Numbered from the stretch's first letter, positions 49,126 through 58,074 are shown. The stretch: DNA of 64,000 nucleotides from Devosia salina (GCF_019504385.1 NZ_CP080590.1:1468001-1532000); one strand, 5' to 3'. The notes: generated from the sequence alone by a model not told the origin. A program made the numbers and translations.

Positions 49126-49134
49126 AATGTTGAT

Positions 49135-49165
49135 CCTTGTTTTGACCGGGTAAGGCTGCGACCGG
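49135..49165 (-). promoter_or_regulatory. preQ1-I riboswitch controlling queC translation
   Basis: Read on the minus strand: CCGG, loop TCGCAG, CCTT, ACC, CCGG, then TCAAAACAAGG. P1 is CCGG with CCGG, and the pseudoknot P2 is CCTT with the AAGG at the 3' end. Loop and A-rich tail match the Thermoanaerobacter tengcongensis type (GGUCGCAGU...AAAACAAGG). The AAGG is also the queC ribosome binding site, so ligand binding should block translation. Confidence 0.85.
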
Positions 49166-49184
49166 AGATTGCTCTGTCTTCCCT

Positions 49185-50045
49185 CTACGCCAGAAATGGC
49201 AACTTGTGAATGGAACTCGAAGGGGCTGCGGCGTTGTGGCCAAGACGCCTCCCAGGCCGCCGAGCCGGGTGCAATAACCGGGCACCGGAGCCGAGGGCCT
49301 GGCTTGGTGCCGCTGCTATGGCCCTCGAGATAAAGCCTTTGGCTTGGCTGACCGAGGCGGTCAGTGGCCAGCCTCTGGCGAGGCCGGCTGCGACCGCGGA
49401 GGAAAACATGCAGCCCCCGCCATGAATCTCCCCCACGCCTTGCCGCTGCGCTGAAAAGCGTGTCACGCCGTCGGCGTCGACGAGCAGGTCCGTACTGCGC
49501 GGTCCCGCAGCGTGTCCCCCTTTGATCAGCACAGCCTTGGGCCCCATCGCCAGCAAGGCCCTGGCCTGAACGATCCTCGCAGTCTCGTCCATGGCAAGTG
49601 GCGAGCCAGTCAAGGCCGCAGCCTCAGGCAGGTTGGGGGTGAGCAGGAGGGTCCTCGGCAACAGCAGAGTGACCAGTGCGGCCAAAGCCTCCTCCGGGAG
49701 CAGGCGCGCGCCGCTGGTTGCCACCAGCACCGGATCAAGGACAATCCGGTTGGCGTCATGCCGGCTCAAGGTCTCGGCGACCGCGTCAATGACCTCGGCA
49801 TTCCCGAGCATGCCGATCTTGACAGACGCCACCGGCAGATCGGCGAACGCCGCCTCGATCTGGGACGCTACAACTGTTGGAGGGACCGAGTGTATCGCAG
49901 ACACGCCCATGCTGTTTTGCGCCGTCACCGCTGTAATCGCGCTGGTCCCGAAGACGTCAAAAGCGGCAAAGACCTTGAGATCGGCCTGGATTCCGGCGCC
50001 GCCGCCCGAATCCGAACCGGCAATGGTCAAAGCAACGGGTATCAC
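49185..50045 (-). CDS. thiD: Hydroxymethylpyrimidine/phosphomethylpyrimidine kinase ThiD
   Basis: ThiD phosphorylates HMP and HMP-P for thiamine synthesis. The 286-residue protein begins with LTIAGSDSGGGAGIQADLKV and has ATSGARLLP, LTPNLPEAAALTG and VGEIHGGGCMFSSAVAAGLA. The last 30 residues (RRPGRRLGHNAAAPSSSIHK) extend past the usual end. It is the final gene of the thi operon, overlapping thiF by 4 nt. Confidence 0.93.
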   Translation of the reverse strand: MIPVALTIAGSDSGGGAGIQADLKVFAAFDVFGTSAITAVTAQNSMGVSAIHSVPPTVVASQIEAAFADLPVASVKIGMLGNAEVIDAVAETLSRHDANRIVLDPVLVATSGARLLPEEALAALVTLLLPRTLLLTPNLPEAAALTGSPLAMDETARIVQARALLAMGPKAVLIKGGHAAGPRSTDLLVDADGVTRFSAQRQGVGEIHGGGCMFSSAVAAGLARGWPLTASVSQAKGFISRAIAAAPSQALGSGARLLHPARRPGRRLGHNAAAPSSSIHKLPFLA

Positions 50046-51019
50046 GACGGATCGCCTTCCAGCGCGACCAGCGCCAGGTTGTGCCTGCCCATGGACTGCA
50101 ACCGCCCCGCAGCGCGCAGAGCCCGCTGCCCGCTGCGGCAGCAGAGGACGATGCGGGCACCACCATATGCCGATGCCAGTTGGTCAATTTCCGTTGGGGC
50201 CAGACGAAGCGCATCTGCTCGCGGCAGGGTCGGCGCTTCAGCGACGCCGCGCAGGTCGACGACAATATCGTCGGGCACGAGGTCTGCCAGCCCGATGAAC
50301 GCGGTGGCGTGCAGAGGCTCAGGACTATCGGCAAAGCTGAAGCCGCCAAATTGCAGGGTGTGGCCGTCGAAGCTGACAACCCGGCCTAATATGCCTGGCT
50401 TAAGGTCGAGCAGCACGTGAAGTGCCATATGGGCCTGGAGGCTCCCCAGTATCGATACGGCTGACCCCAGCACGCCGACGCTGGCGCAACTGCCGGCCAC
50501 CGCTGGCGCATCGGGAAAGACCGCGCGATAACTTGGCGCACCGCCGCAAAAGGCGCCGACATAACCGGAGAAGCCAAGCACCGACGCACTGACCAATGGC
50601 TTGCCGGCAGCCCGGCAGCGGTCGGACAGGATATAGGTCACGGCGAAATTGTCGGCCGCATCGATGACGACGGTCGCCCTGTCGACGAGCGCGGCGGCAT
50701 TGTGTGGCGTCAGGCGCTCCGGTCTGGCTGTTACGGTGATTGCGGGATTGGCTCGAAGCAGCGCCTTTCGCGCCGCCTCCGTCTTTGGCGCACCGATATC
50801 GTCCATGCCGTAGAGCGGCTGCCGATGCAGATTGGTGACGTCCACACGATCATGGTCGAGGATGACGATTTCGCCGATTCCGGCACCGGCCAGGATTTGC
50901 AGGACCGTCGAACCAAGGCCCCCGGCGCCAACCACGAGGACGCTGGCAGCGGCCAGCTTCGCCTGTCCATCGGCGCCGATTTCGGCCAGCGTCATCTGGC
51001 GGATGTAGCGATCGGTCAT
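50042..51019 (-). CDS. thiF: ThiF/MoeB-family adenylyltransferase with C-terminal rhodanese-like domain
   Basis: ThiF adenylates the C-terminal Gly of ThiS for sulfur transfer. The 325-residue protein begins YIRQMTLAEIGADGQAKL and has the nucleotide-binding GAGGLGSTVLQILAGAGIG and DxxD-type segment DAADNFAVTY. A rhodanese-like module occupies about residues 235-325 with a candidate persulfide Cys in VLCCRSGQRA. The paired CxxC zinc motifs of MoeB/ThiF are not evident. The gene's place between thiE and thiD supports ThiF over MoeB. Confidence 0.87.
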   Translation of the reverse strand: MTDRYIRQMTLAEIGADGQAKLAAASVLVVGAGGLGSTVLQILAGAGIGEIVILDHDRVDVTNLHRQPLYGMDDIGAPKTEAARKALLRANPAITVTARPERLTPHNAAALVDRATVVIDAADNFAVTYILSDRCRAAGKPLVSASVLGFSGYVGAFCGGAPSYRAVFPDAPAVAGSCASVGVLGSAVSILGSLQAHMALHVLLDLKPGILGRVVSFDGHTLQFGGFSFADSPEPLHATAFIGLADLVPDDIVVDLRGVAEAPTLPRADALRLAPTEIDQLASAYGGARIVLCCRSGQRALRAAGRLQSMGRHNLALVALEGDPS

Positions 51020-51020
51020 G

Positions 51021-51620
51021 TCAAAGCCTCGTTGCTGCCAGCCAGGCACCGGCCTGACCGGCTGGGTCGGGGTGGCGCACGATGTCTCCAACGACCGCAA
51101 CGCAATCGGCGCCCGCCGCCAGGCAGAGTTCGGCCCGCGCCACGGTCAGCCCGCCAATGGCCACCAGCGGCCGCGCGCCCACGAGGCGCTTCCATTCTGC
51201 GATCCGCGCCAGCCCCTGCGGCGCCCAGGGCATCTTTTTGAGCTGGGTGGGATAGATGGGCCCCAGGGCCACATAGTCAGGGGACTCAATCAGGGCTCTG
51301 TCCAATTCGGCATGGTCATGGGTGCTGATGCCGAAGCGTATCCCCGCGCGGCGCAGCGCCCCCATGTCGGCCTCGGCGAGGTCTTCCTGGCCCAGATGCA
51401 CGAAATCGCACCCGGTATCGATGGCCACCTGCCAATGGTCATTGATCACGAGCTGCGCACCCGCTGCCATGCATGTGGCCCTAGCTTGCTCGATCTCAGC
51501 GCGCAGCGCGGGTTCGGGACAATCCTTGATCCGCAGCTGGATCAGTTTTGCGCCCGAGGCCAGAAGACGCTCGACCCAATCCGCATCGGGCACGACGGGA
51601 TAGAAGCGATCGAGCATCAT
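51021..51620 (-). CDS. thiE: Thiamine-phosphate synthase ThiE
   Basis: ThiE couples HMP-PP and thiazole phosphate to thiamine phosphate. The 199-residue TIM-barrel protein has LIQLRIKD, VINDHWQVAIDTGCDFVHLG, GISTHDHAELDRA, DYVALGPIYPTQLKK and VAIGGLTVARA. The N-terminus is short relative to E. coli ThiE but normal for this branch. Its ATG overlaps the thiG stop (ATGA). Confidence 0.93.
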   Translation of the reverse strand: MMLDRFYPVVPDADWVERLLASGAKLIQLRIKDCPEPALRAEIEQARATCMAAGAQLVINDHWQVAIDTGCDFVHLGQEDLAEADMGALRRAGIRFGISTHDHAELDRALIESPDYVALGPIYPTQLKKMPWAPQGLARIAEWKRLVGARPLVAIGGLTVARAELCLAAGADCVAVVGDIVRHPDPAGQAGAWLAATRL

Positions 51621-52387
51621 GCGAGGACTGCCTTGCCCAGGACCGGGGTCGAAGGCGCCGCCATGTCGCGCGGCTCGAGGGGCGATGCGGTATGGGCAAG
51701 CCGCCCCGCGTCCACGGCGAGGGCAAAGGCTTCGGCCATGCGGACAGGGTCACCCGCCTCGGCGACGGCAGTATTGAGCAGCACCGCGTCATAGCCCATT
51801 TCCATCGCCGCTGCCGCATGCGAGGGCAGGCCGAGACCGGCATCGATCACCAGGGGTACATCGGGGAAGTGGGCGCGCAGGGCGCGCAAGCCAAAGAGAT
51901 TGTTCAGCCCGCGCGCCGATCCGATCGGGGCGCCCCAGGGCATCAATACTCGGCAGCCTCCCTCGAGCAGGCGTTCGGCCACGACCAGGTCTTCGGTCGT
52001 GTAGGGAAAGACCTCGAACCCGTCCTCGCCCAGGATACGTGCAGCTTCCACCAGCCCGAAGACATCGGGCTGGAGGGTATCGGCCTCGCCGATCACTTCG
52101 AGCTTGATCCAGGTCGTGCCGAAGAGTTCGCGAGCCATGTGGGCCGTGGTTACGGCCTCCTTGACCGAATGACAGCCAGCCGTATTGGGCAGGACGCGGA
52201 GGCCCAGCTCGCCTATAAGCGACCAGAAAGCCTGGCCGGCCCGCTGGTCGCCGCCTTCGCGCCTGAGCGACACAGTGACGATTTCGGCCCCCGAGGCGCG
52301 CACTGCCGCCTCGAGGATTTTGGGCGAGGGATAACGGGCCGTGCCCAGCAGCAGCCGGGAGGACAGCGTGACACCATAAAACTCCAT
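51617..52387 (-). CDS. thiG: Thiazole synthase ThiG
   Basis: ThiG builds the thiazole phosphate from DXP, ThiS-thiocarboxylate and dehydroglycine. The 256-residue protein begins MEFYGVTLSSRLLLGTARYP and includes VLPNTAGCHSVKEAV, WIKLEVIGE (active-site Lys), VLMPWGAPIGSARGLNN and PLVIDAGLGLPSHAA. It follows thiS by 3 bp. Confidence 0.95.
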   Translation of the reverse strand: MEFYGVTLSSRLLLGTARYPSPKILEAAVRASGAEIVTVSLRREGGDQRAGQAFWSLIGELGLRVLPNTAGCHSVKEAVTTAHMARELFGTTWIKLEVIGEADTLQPDVFGLVEAARILGEDGFEVFPYTTEDLVVAERLLEGGCRVLMPWGAPIGSARGLNNLFGLRALRAHFPDVPLVIDAGLGLPSHAAAAMEMGYDAVLLNTAVAEAGDPVRMAEAFALAVDAGRLAHTASPLEPRDMAAPSTPVLGKAVLA

Positions 52388-52390
52388 GCC

Positions 52391-52588
52391 TCAGCCTCCC
52401 TGCATAGGGGCGAGCACTTCGAGACTGTCGCCATCGTATAATTGCGTGTCCGCGCGCCGGGCCGCCGGCACGAACCGACCGTTAACGGCGGTGGCGATGA
52501 CCGCGTCCTTGTAGCCCAGTGCATCAAGCGCCTCGTCGAGGCGGCTGGCGGCAAGCTGCTTCTCGGCGCCGTTAAGCCGAATTCGCAT
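52391..52588 (-). CDS. thiS: Sulfur carrier protein ThiS
   Basis: The 65-residue ubiquitin-like protein begins MRIRLNGAEKQL and ends LAPMQGG; the terminal Gly-Gly is the site of thiocarboxylate formation. AVNGRFVPAARRADTQLYDG is the typical core. It overlaps the end of thiO by 17 nt and precedes thiG, the normal order. Confidence 0.92.
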   Translation of the reverse strand: MRIRLNGAEKQLAASRLDEALDALGYKDAVIATAVNGRFVPAARRADTQLYDGDSLEVLAPMQGG

Positions 52589-53594
52589 GCAGAAGCTCCG
52601 TGTCGAAATGGGGGGCAAAGGCCGCGCCGGCGGCAATCCGCGCGAGGGCCGGGGCAAGCAGGAAGCCGTGGCGGAAGAGGCCATTGACGCGAATGACGCG
52701 TCCCGTTCGCTCCACCCGGGGAAGATTGTCGGGAAGGGCAGGGCGGAGATCTGCCCCAAGCTCGAGAATTTCCGCCTCCCCCAGCGCCGGATGGAGGGTG
52801 AAGGCAGCCCCCAGCAAGTCGAGCATGGAGCGCACGCTGACCGGGCCCCGTGCCTCGCTTTCGAGCATGGTCGCACCCAGCATGAAGACGCCTTCGCCGC
52901 GCGGAACCAGATAGATCGGCAGGCGTGGATGCAAAAGGCGCACCGGCCGGGACAGCGACAGACTGCGTGAGCGGATCAGCGCCATCTCCCCGCGAACGCC
53001 GCGCAGTGCTGGCATGTCGATCCGCCCGCCAAGCCCCCGGCAATCAAAGACCAGATCGCCCCGCGCCGCTGCGGGCTCGAGTTCGGTGTCGAACCGGATG
53101 GCGACGCTCAGAGCTGCCAACCGCTCCACCAGCTCCGCCAGCGCGAGGCGCGGATCGAGATGTGCTTCGCCGGGGAAGTGGAGGCCTTTGCGGAAACGAC
53201 CGGCCAGGTCAGGTTCCAGGGAAGCTATCTCGGTCTCGTTGAGCCACCGGTACCGCTCGGTGCGCTGGGCAAAGCGATCGAGTTCGGCCAGGTCGCGCCC
53301 AGGCGCAACCACCAGCGTGCCTTTCGACACAGTGGCGGGGAAGCGTTCACGCCACCAGTCAATGGATTGGGCGCCAAGACGGCCGACCACGGCCTCGCTC
53401 GATGCCATTTCGCACCACGGCGCAAGCATGCCCCCGGCATGCCAGGAACAGCTCCCCGGCCCGAGCCCCGCATTGCGGTCGAACACCTCCACCGCAAGGC
53501 CTCGCTCGGCCAAGGTCAGGGCGGTCGTCAGCCCGGCGACGCCTGCCCCGATCACTGTTGCCCGCAGGGGAGCGCGGCTAATCGAGCGGGACAT
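52572..53594 (-). CDS. thiO: Glycine oxidase ThiO
   Basis: ThiO is the FAD enzyme that oxidises glycine to dehydroglycine for thiazole synthesis in aerobes. The 340-residue protein has ATVIGAGVAGLTTALTLAER near the N-terminus, SWHAGGMLAPWCE, RGVRGEMALI and IYLVPRGEGVFMLGATMLES. The start at 53594 overlaps the thiC stop by 17 nt. Use of ThiO rather than ThiH indicates aerobic thiamine synthesis. Confidence 0.9.
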   Translation of the reverse strand: MSRSISRAPLRATVIGAGVAGLTTALTLAERGLAVEVFDRNAGLGPGSCSWHAGGMLAPWCEMASSEAVVGRLGAQSIDWWRERFPATVSKGTLVVAPGRDLAELDRFAQRTERYRWLNETEIASLEPDLAGRFRKGLHFPGEAHLDPRLALAELVERLAALSVAIRFDTELEPAAARGDLVFDCRGLGGRIDMPALRGVRGEMALIRSRSLSLSRPVRLLHPRLPIYLVPRGEGVFMLGATMLESEARGPVSVRSMLDLLGAAFTLHPALGEAEILELGADLRPALPDNLPRVERTGRVIRVNGLFRHGFLLAPALARIAAGAAFAPHFDTELLHANSA

Positions 53595-55404
53595 AGACCT
53601 TCCCCCCCTGGTCGAGGAACTCGCGCGACTTCTCCGCCATGCCACCCTCGCGGGCGGCCATGTCGCGGATATCCTGCGTGATCTTCATCGAGCAGAATTT
53701 GGGCCCGCACATCGAACAGAAATGGGCGGTCTTGTGCGCCTCCTTGGGCAGGGTCTCGTCATGGAAGCTGCGTGCCGTATCGGGGTCGAGCGAAAGGTTG
53801 AACTGGTCTTGCCAGCGGAATTCAAACCGGGCCTTTGACAGCGCATCGTCACGCAACTGCGCCGCCGGATGTCCCTTGGCCAGATCGGCCGCATGCGCCG
53901 CGATCTTGTAGGTGATGACGCCGGTCTTGACGTCATCGCGATTGGGCAGGCCCAGATGTTCCTTGGGCGTTACGTAGCAGAGCATGGCCGTACCGAACCA
54001 GCCGATCATGCCGGCGCCGATAGCCGAGGTGATGTGGTCATAGCCCGGCGCAATATCGGTGGTCAGGGGCCCCAGCGTATAGAATGGAGCCTCGCCGCAT
54101 TCGCGCAGCTGCTTGTCCATATTCTCCTTGATCTTGTGCATCGGGACGTGCCCCGGCCCTTCGATCATCACCTGGCAACCCTTGTCCCAGGCGATCCTGG
54201 TCAGCTCGCCCAGCGTTTCGAGCTCGGCGAACTGCGCTGCGTCATTGGCATCGGCAATCGAGCCAGGGCGCAGGCCATCGCCCAGGGAAAACGACACGTC
54301 ATACCTGGCCATGATATCGCAGATGTCGCCGAAGCGTTCGTAGAGGAAGCTTTCCCTGTGGTGGGCAAGGCACCAGCCGGCCATGATGGAGCCGCCGCGC
54401 GAGACAATGCCGGTGACGCGCCTGGCGGTCAGCGGCACATGGGCCAGGCGCACGCCGGCATGGATGGTGAAGTAATCGACACCCTGCTCGCATTGTTCGA
54501 TGAGCGTGTCGGAGAACACGTCCCAATCGAGCTTGGCGGGGTTGCCGTTGACCTTTTCGAGCGCCTGGTAGATCGGCACCGTGCCGATCGGGACGGGCGA
54601 ATTGCGGATGATCCATTCGCGGGTGGCGTGGATGTTGCGGCCGGTCGAGAGATCCATGACCGTGTCGGCGCCCCAGCGGATGGCCCAGACCAGTTTTTCC
54701 ACCTCTTCCTCGACTGAGGACGACACGGCGGAATTGCCGATATTGGCGTTGATCTTGACCAGGAAATTGCGCCCGATCACCATCGGCTCGATTTCGGGAT
54801 GGTTGATATTGGCCGGAATGATCGCCCGGCCGCGGGCGATCTCGTCGCGCACGAATTCCGGCGTGATGAAAGGCGGAATGGCCGCGCCGAAACTGTTCCC
54901 ATCGGCGAGGCGAGCCTCGGCGCCCTCCAACATCTGCTGGCGCCCCAGATTCTCCCGCTCGGCGACGAAAATCATCTCCTTGGTGATGATGCCGGCGCGC
55001 GCATAGTCCAGTTGGGTGACCGGCCGCCCGGCCCTGCCGCGGAGCGGCTGATGGGCGAGGGGGAAATGCGCGACGGCCCGTTCCGGGGATACATGGCCGT
55101 CGTCTTCGGGCCTGATGGCGCGGCCCGCATAGGGTTCCGCGTCGCCACGCTCGGCAATCCAGTTTCCGCGCAGGCGCGGTAGGCCGCGCTTGAGATCTAT
55201 GGCGATGGCCGGATCGGTATAGGGGCCGGACGTGTCGTAAACGCGAAACGCCGGGGCGTTGGGATCGTCGATGGCGATCTCGCGAAAGGGCACGCGGATA
55301 TCGGTGGCGAGCGGGCTGCTCGCATAGATCTTACGCGACGCGGAAAGCGGTGTGGTGGATATGCCATTGGCGCTCAGCGCCTCGGCGTTGATGGTCTTGT
55401 TCAC
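53578..55404 (-). CDS. thiC: Phosphomethylpyrimidine synthase ThiC
   Basis: ThiC is the radical SAM enzyme that converts aminoimidazole ribotide to HMP-P. The 608-residue protein has the long conserved core (MDLSTGRNIHATREWIIRNS, GTVPIYQALEKVNG, DVSFSLGDGLRPGS, MIEGPGHVPMHKI) and the C-terminal cluster motif FCSMCGPKFCSM. Length is full. A TPP riboswitch lies in its leader, and the whole thiC-thiO-thiS-thiG-thiE-thiF-thiD operon should follow its control. Confidence 0.97.
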   Translation of the reverse strand: MNKTINAEALSANGISTTPLSASRKIYASSPLATDIRVPFREIAIDDPNAPAFRVYDTSGPYTDPAIAIDLKRGLPRLRGNWIAERGDAEPYAGRAIRPEDDGHVSPERAVAHFPLAHQPLRGRAGRPVTQLDYARAGIITKEMIFVAERENLGRQQMLEGAEARLADGNSFGAAIPPFITPEFVRDEIARGRAIIPANINHPEIEPMVIGRNFLVKINANIGNSAVSSSVEEEVEKLVWAIRWGADTVMDLSTGRNIHATREWIIRNSPVPIGTVPIYQALEKVNGNPAKLDWDVFSDTLIEQCEQGVDYFTIHAGVRLAHVPLTARRVTGIVSRGGSIMAGWCLAHHRESFLYERFGDICDIMARYDVSFSLGDGLRPGSIADANDAAQFAELETLGELTRIAWDKGCQVMIEGPGHVPMHKIKENMDKQLRECGEAPFYTLGPLTTDIAPGYDHITSAIGAGMIGWFGTAMLCYVTPKEHLGLPNRDDVKTGVITYKIAAHAADLAKGHPAAQLRDDALSKARFEFRWQDQFNLSLDPDTARSFHDETLPKEAHKTAHFCSMCGPKFCSMKITQDIRDMAAREGGMAEKSREFLDQGGKVYVPLD

Positions 55405-55471
55405 GATGGGTCTCCATGTTTTCTCGTGAAAACGGAAACCCGGGCGCAGCTCTGGTGGCGGATACGATCCC

Positions 55472-55564
55472 GTCCCTTCGCCGGCATTACCCGGATCAGG
55501 TTCAAAGGGTTCGGCCTCTCAGCCATCTCAGACCAGACTCTTGCGAACCTGGACACCCCTCGGA
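55472..55564 (-). promoter_or_regulatory. TPP riboswitch (THI element)
   Basis: Minus-strand reading gives GAGGGGTGTCC, CTGAGATGGCTGAGAGGCC, ACCCTTTGAACCTGATCCGG and GTAATGCCGGCGAAGGGA, the conserved THI-box pieces in order. It ends about 67 nt upstream of thiC. Confidence 0.95.
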
Positions 55565-55644
55565 CGTCCGCGAGAAGACGGCATCGTCATGCCAATGTCA
55601 ACCCGTCAACTCCGCCTTGCCAACAGCGCGGCTCGGGGGGTATA

Positions 55645-55802
55645 CGCACCGAGTCTGGTGCCCGCTTCGGCGGGAGAATCGGGAACGCGGTTGAAATCCG
55701 CGACGTGCCCAGCGCTGTGCGGGGGACCTGTCGGGCATATGCCACTGGCGCAAGCCGGGAAGGCGTCCGCCGGGGATGATCCCAAGTCAGAAGACCGGCC
55801 AG
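55645..55802 (+). promoter_or_regulatory. Adenosylcobalamin riboswitch upstream of bluB
   Basis: The plus strand shows GGTGCCCGC...GGGAGAATCGGGAACGCGG, TTGAAATCCGCGACGTGCCC, ATGCCACTGGCGCAAGCCGG, GGAAGGCGT and the B12 box AAGTCAGAAGACCGGCC, the ordered elements of a cobalamin riboswitch. It ends 61 bp before bluB. Confidence 0.93.
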
Positions 55803-55862
55803 ATGACCTCTTGAAGCTGGCTGGACCCCAGCTCCTGTGTTTTTTTCAACAGGGGCAATGTC

Positions 55863-56567
55863 ATGCCGGACACCACCGATCAGCCTGCGTTTCAACCACA
55901 CTTTGCCGCGGGCGGACCATTTTCCGACGCCGAGCGCGCAGCGGTCTATCGCGCCATCTATAGCCGGCGGGATGTGCGCGGCCAGTTCCTGCCCGATGCA
56001 GTGGGCGACGAGGTCCTGATGCGGATCCTGGATGCCGCACACCATGCGCCCTCCGTGGGCTTCATGCAGCCCTGGAATTTCCTCGTGATACGCGATGCCG
56101 AGAAGAAGCGGCGGGTTGCCGAAATCTTTGCGCGCGCCAATGACGAAGCGGCATCGATGTTCCCCCAGGATCGTCAGGACGCCTATCGGGCCCTCAAGCT
56201 TGAGGGAATCACCAGCGCGCCGGTCAATATCTGCGTGACCTGCGATGGCACACGCGGCGGCCCGGTCGTCTTGGGCGCCACGCACATGCCCGACATGGAC
56301 CTGTTCAGCACGGTCTGTGCCGTCCAGAACCTCTGGCTGGCGGCCAGAGCAGAGGGTCTGGGAGTCGGCTGGGTCAGTATCCTCAAGGAGCACGAGGTCA
56401 AGGTGGTCTTGGATATCCCCGAGCCGATCCGGCTGGTCGCTTACCTTTGCGTCGGCAGAGTCGATAGCTTCTTCGCATCACCTGAACTAGAGCAGAAGGG
56501 ATGGCGGATGCGTATCCCGCTGGCGGACCTGGTTTTTGAGAACCGCTGGAATGCGAAGGGTGGCTGA
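55863..56567 (+). CDS. bluB: 5,6-dimethylbenzimidazole synthase BluB
   Basis: BluB cleaves FMNH2 with oxygen to make the lower ligand of vitamin B12. The 234-residue nitroreductase-fold protein has YSRRDVRGQFLPD, HHAPSVGFMQPWNFLVIRD, GATHMPDMDLFSTVCAVQNL and EGLGVGWVSIL, and ends MRIPLADLVFENRW. A cobalamin riboswitch precedes it. It reads away from the thi operon, so two riboswitches stand back to back. Confidence 0.95.
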   Translation: MPDTTDQPAFQPHFAAGGPFSDAERAAVYRAIYSRRDVRGQFLPDAVGDEVLMRILDAAHHAPSVGFMQPWNFLVIRDAEKKRRVAEIFARANDEAASMFPQDRQDAYRALKLEGITSAPVNICVTCDGTRGGPVVLGATHMPDMDLFSTVCAVQNLWLAARAEGLGVGWVSILKEHEVKVVLDIPEPIRLVAYLCVGRVDSFFASPELEQKGWRMRIPLADLVFENRWNAKGG

Positions 56568-56848
56568 CTAGCGTCGCCGGTGGTTCCTAAAGCCCCAGTA
56601 AACGTCAATGATGGAAACGGCCATAAACGCATAGTGCGGGCTATGATAGGCCGTTCGTCCTTCATCAAGTAACCGAGGACCGCCACAACAAGGGACGGGA
56701 GGCCCCGCCGCCTGTCTTGAGTCTCTCAAGACACCATATTGGCAGTACCAGCATCTCCCTGTCCCGGCGCAGGCTCTTGCACTCCGGTGCTGGCTGCGGC
56801 TATCGCAATCCGGCGCAGGTCTGTTTTGCCTGACCGCAGGAGAACTCA

Positions 56849-57430
56849 ATGTTATCTCGTCTTGATACGCGGCGGCGGATCGAGGGCCTTGCCCTGTTTG
56901 CCGCTTTCGCCTTAACTGTTCCACTCGCCAACTGGATGATCGGCAATGTGGGAACTGTCTGCCCTCCCGATGGCCCATGCTTGATTCCCGTCGCTCCGGG
57001 ACTTTTGGCGCCGAGCGGTGTCATGGTGGCAGGACTCGCCTTTGTGCTGCGGGATCTGGTGCAGCGGCGCCTCGGCCTGGCTTGGACCATTACTGCAATT
57101 GCCTTTGGGGCTATATTGTCGGTGCTGGTCGCCCCGCCTGCTTTGGTGTTTGCCTCAGTGGTTGCGTTTCTTGTTTCAGAGCTGGCCGACCTGGGTGTTT
57201 ATACTCCATTGCAGCGCCGAGGCCTGGTGCTGGCTGTCGTCGCCTCGAGCATGGTCGGCTTGTTTCTCGACACCCTGATCTTCCTGCAGCTGGCATTCGG
57301 CAGTATTGAGCTGATGTGGGGGCAGATCGTTGGCAAAGGCTTGATGGTTCTGGTCGCCATTCCCTTCATCTATTGGCTACGCTCATATGATGAGCGGCAG
57401 GAACGGCAACTCGCTGGAGCACTGGCATGA
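56849..57430 (+). CDS. Queuosine precursor transporter (YhhQ/QueT-like, VUT family)
   Basis: The 193-residue membrane protein has about six hydrophobic segments and VUT-family motifs SGVMVAGLAFVLRDLVQRRL, FLVSELADLGVYTPLQRRG and DTLIFLQLAFG. YhhQ imports preQ0/preQ1. It overlaps queF by 4 nt, supporting a queuosine role. AGGAG precedes the ATG. The 281-bp region upstream has a GTCTTGAG-TCT-CTCAAGAC hairpin (56714-56732), but I could not recognise a preQ1 aptamer there. Confidence 0.88.
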   Translation: MLSRLDTRRRIEGLALFAAFALTVPLANWMIGNVGTVCPPDGPCLIPVAPGLLAPSGVMVAGLAFVLRDLVQRRLGLAWTITAIAFGAILSVLVAPPALVFASVVAFLVSELADLGVYTPLQRRGLVLAVVASSMVGLFLDTLIFLQLAFGSIELMWGQIVGKGLMVLVAIPFIYWLRSYDERQERQLAGALA

Positions 57431-57888
57431 CCGACTTCTCTCTTCAAGTCACGCAGCTTGGTCGTGAGACCAAGGCGGCAGACAGCCCCGAACTCGCCAT
57501 TCTGGAGCGCGTGCCCAATCCACAGGCCGATACAGACTATGTCGCGCGGTTTACGGTGCCGGAGTTTACTTCTCTGTGCCCTGTGACAGGTCAGCCAGAT
57601 TTTGCCCATCTGGTCATCGACTATGTTCCGGGCGACTGGCTGGTGGAGTCCAAATCGCTCAAGCTCTACCTGACGTCGTTCCGCAACCACGGCGCCTTCC
57701 ATGAGGACTGCACAGTATCGATCGGACGCCGGCTGACGAGCCTGCTGGAGCCCCGATGGCTCCGGATCGGAGGGTACTGGTACCCGCGTGGTGGCATCCC
57801 AATCGATGTGTTCTGGCAGACTGGCATTGTACCACAACATGTCTGGCTTCCCGAGACAGGTGTGCCGACCTATCGCGGGCGCGGATAG
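57427..57888 (+). CDS. queF: NADPH-dependent 7-cyano-7-deazaguanine reductase QueF
   Basis: QueF reduces preQ0 to preQ1. The 153-residue protein is the short (YkvM-type) form, with FTSLCPVTGQPDFAHLVIDY (catalytic Cys), the QueF motif ESKSLKLYLTSFRNHGAFHE, and a PRGGIPIDVFWQTG end. Its ATG overlaps the transporter's stop codon. Together with queCDE at 47.3-49.1 kb the window encodes synthesis from dihydroneopterin triphosphate to preQ1. Confidence 0.95.
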   Translation: MTDFSLQVTQLGRETKAADSPELAILERVPNPQADTDYVARFTVPEFTSLCPVTGQPDFAHLVIDYVPGDWLVESKSLKLYLTSFRNHGAFHEDCTVSIGRRLTSLLEPRWLRIGGYWYPRGGIPIDVFWQTGIVPQHVWLPETGVPTYRGRG

Positions 57889-58074
57889 GAACTGCCTCTT
57901 TTCAGCGCTAAGCTGTGACCGACGACACTGCTCCCGAGCTATCCATCCGCTCAGGACGTCCGTTCGCTCAATGTCCGCTCCTTGATGAATGCGTCTAGGA
58001 GCGGACTGGCGACAACGGCCAGCATCACGGCAAAAGACCTTCCTTCCGGGGTCAAAAGCTCTCTTGCTAACACA

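Noticed and set aside
56700..56848. preQ1 riboswitch upstream of the queuosine transporter and queF
   Set aside because: GACCGCAGG near the ribosome binding site recalls the loop of class I aptamers, but no P1 stem or A-rich pseudoknot tail can be built.
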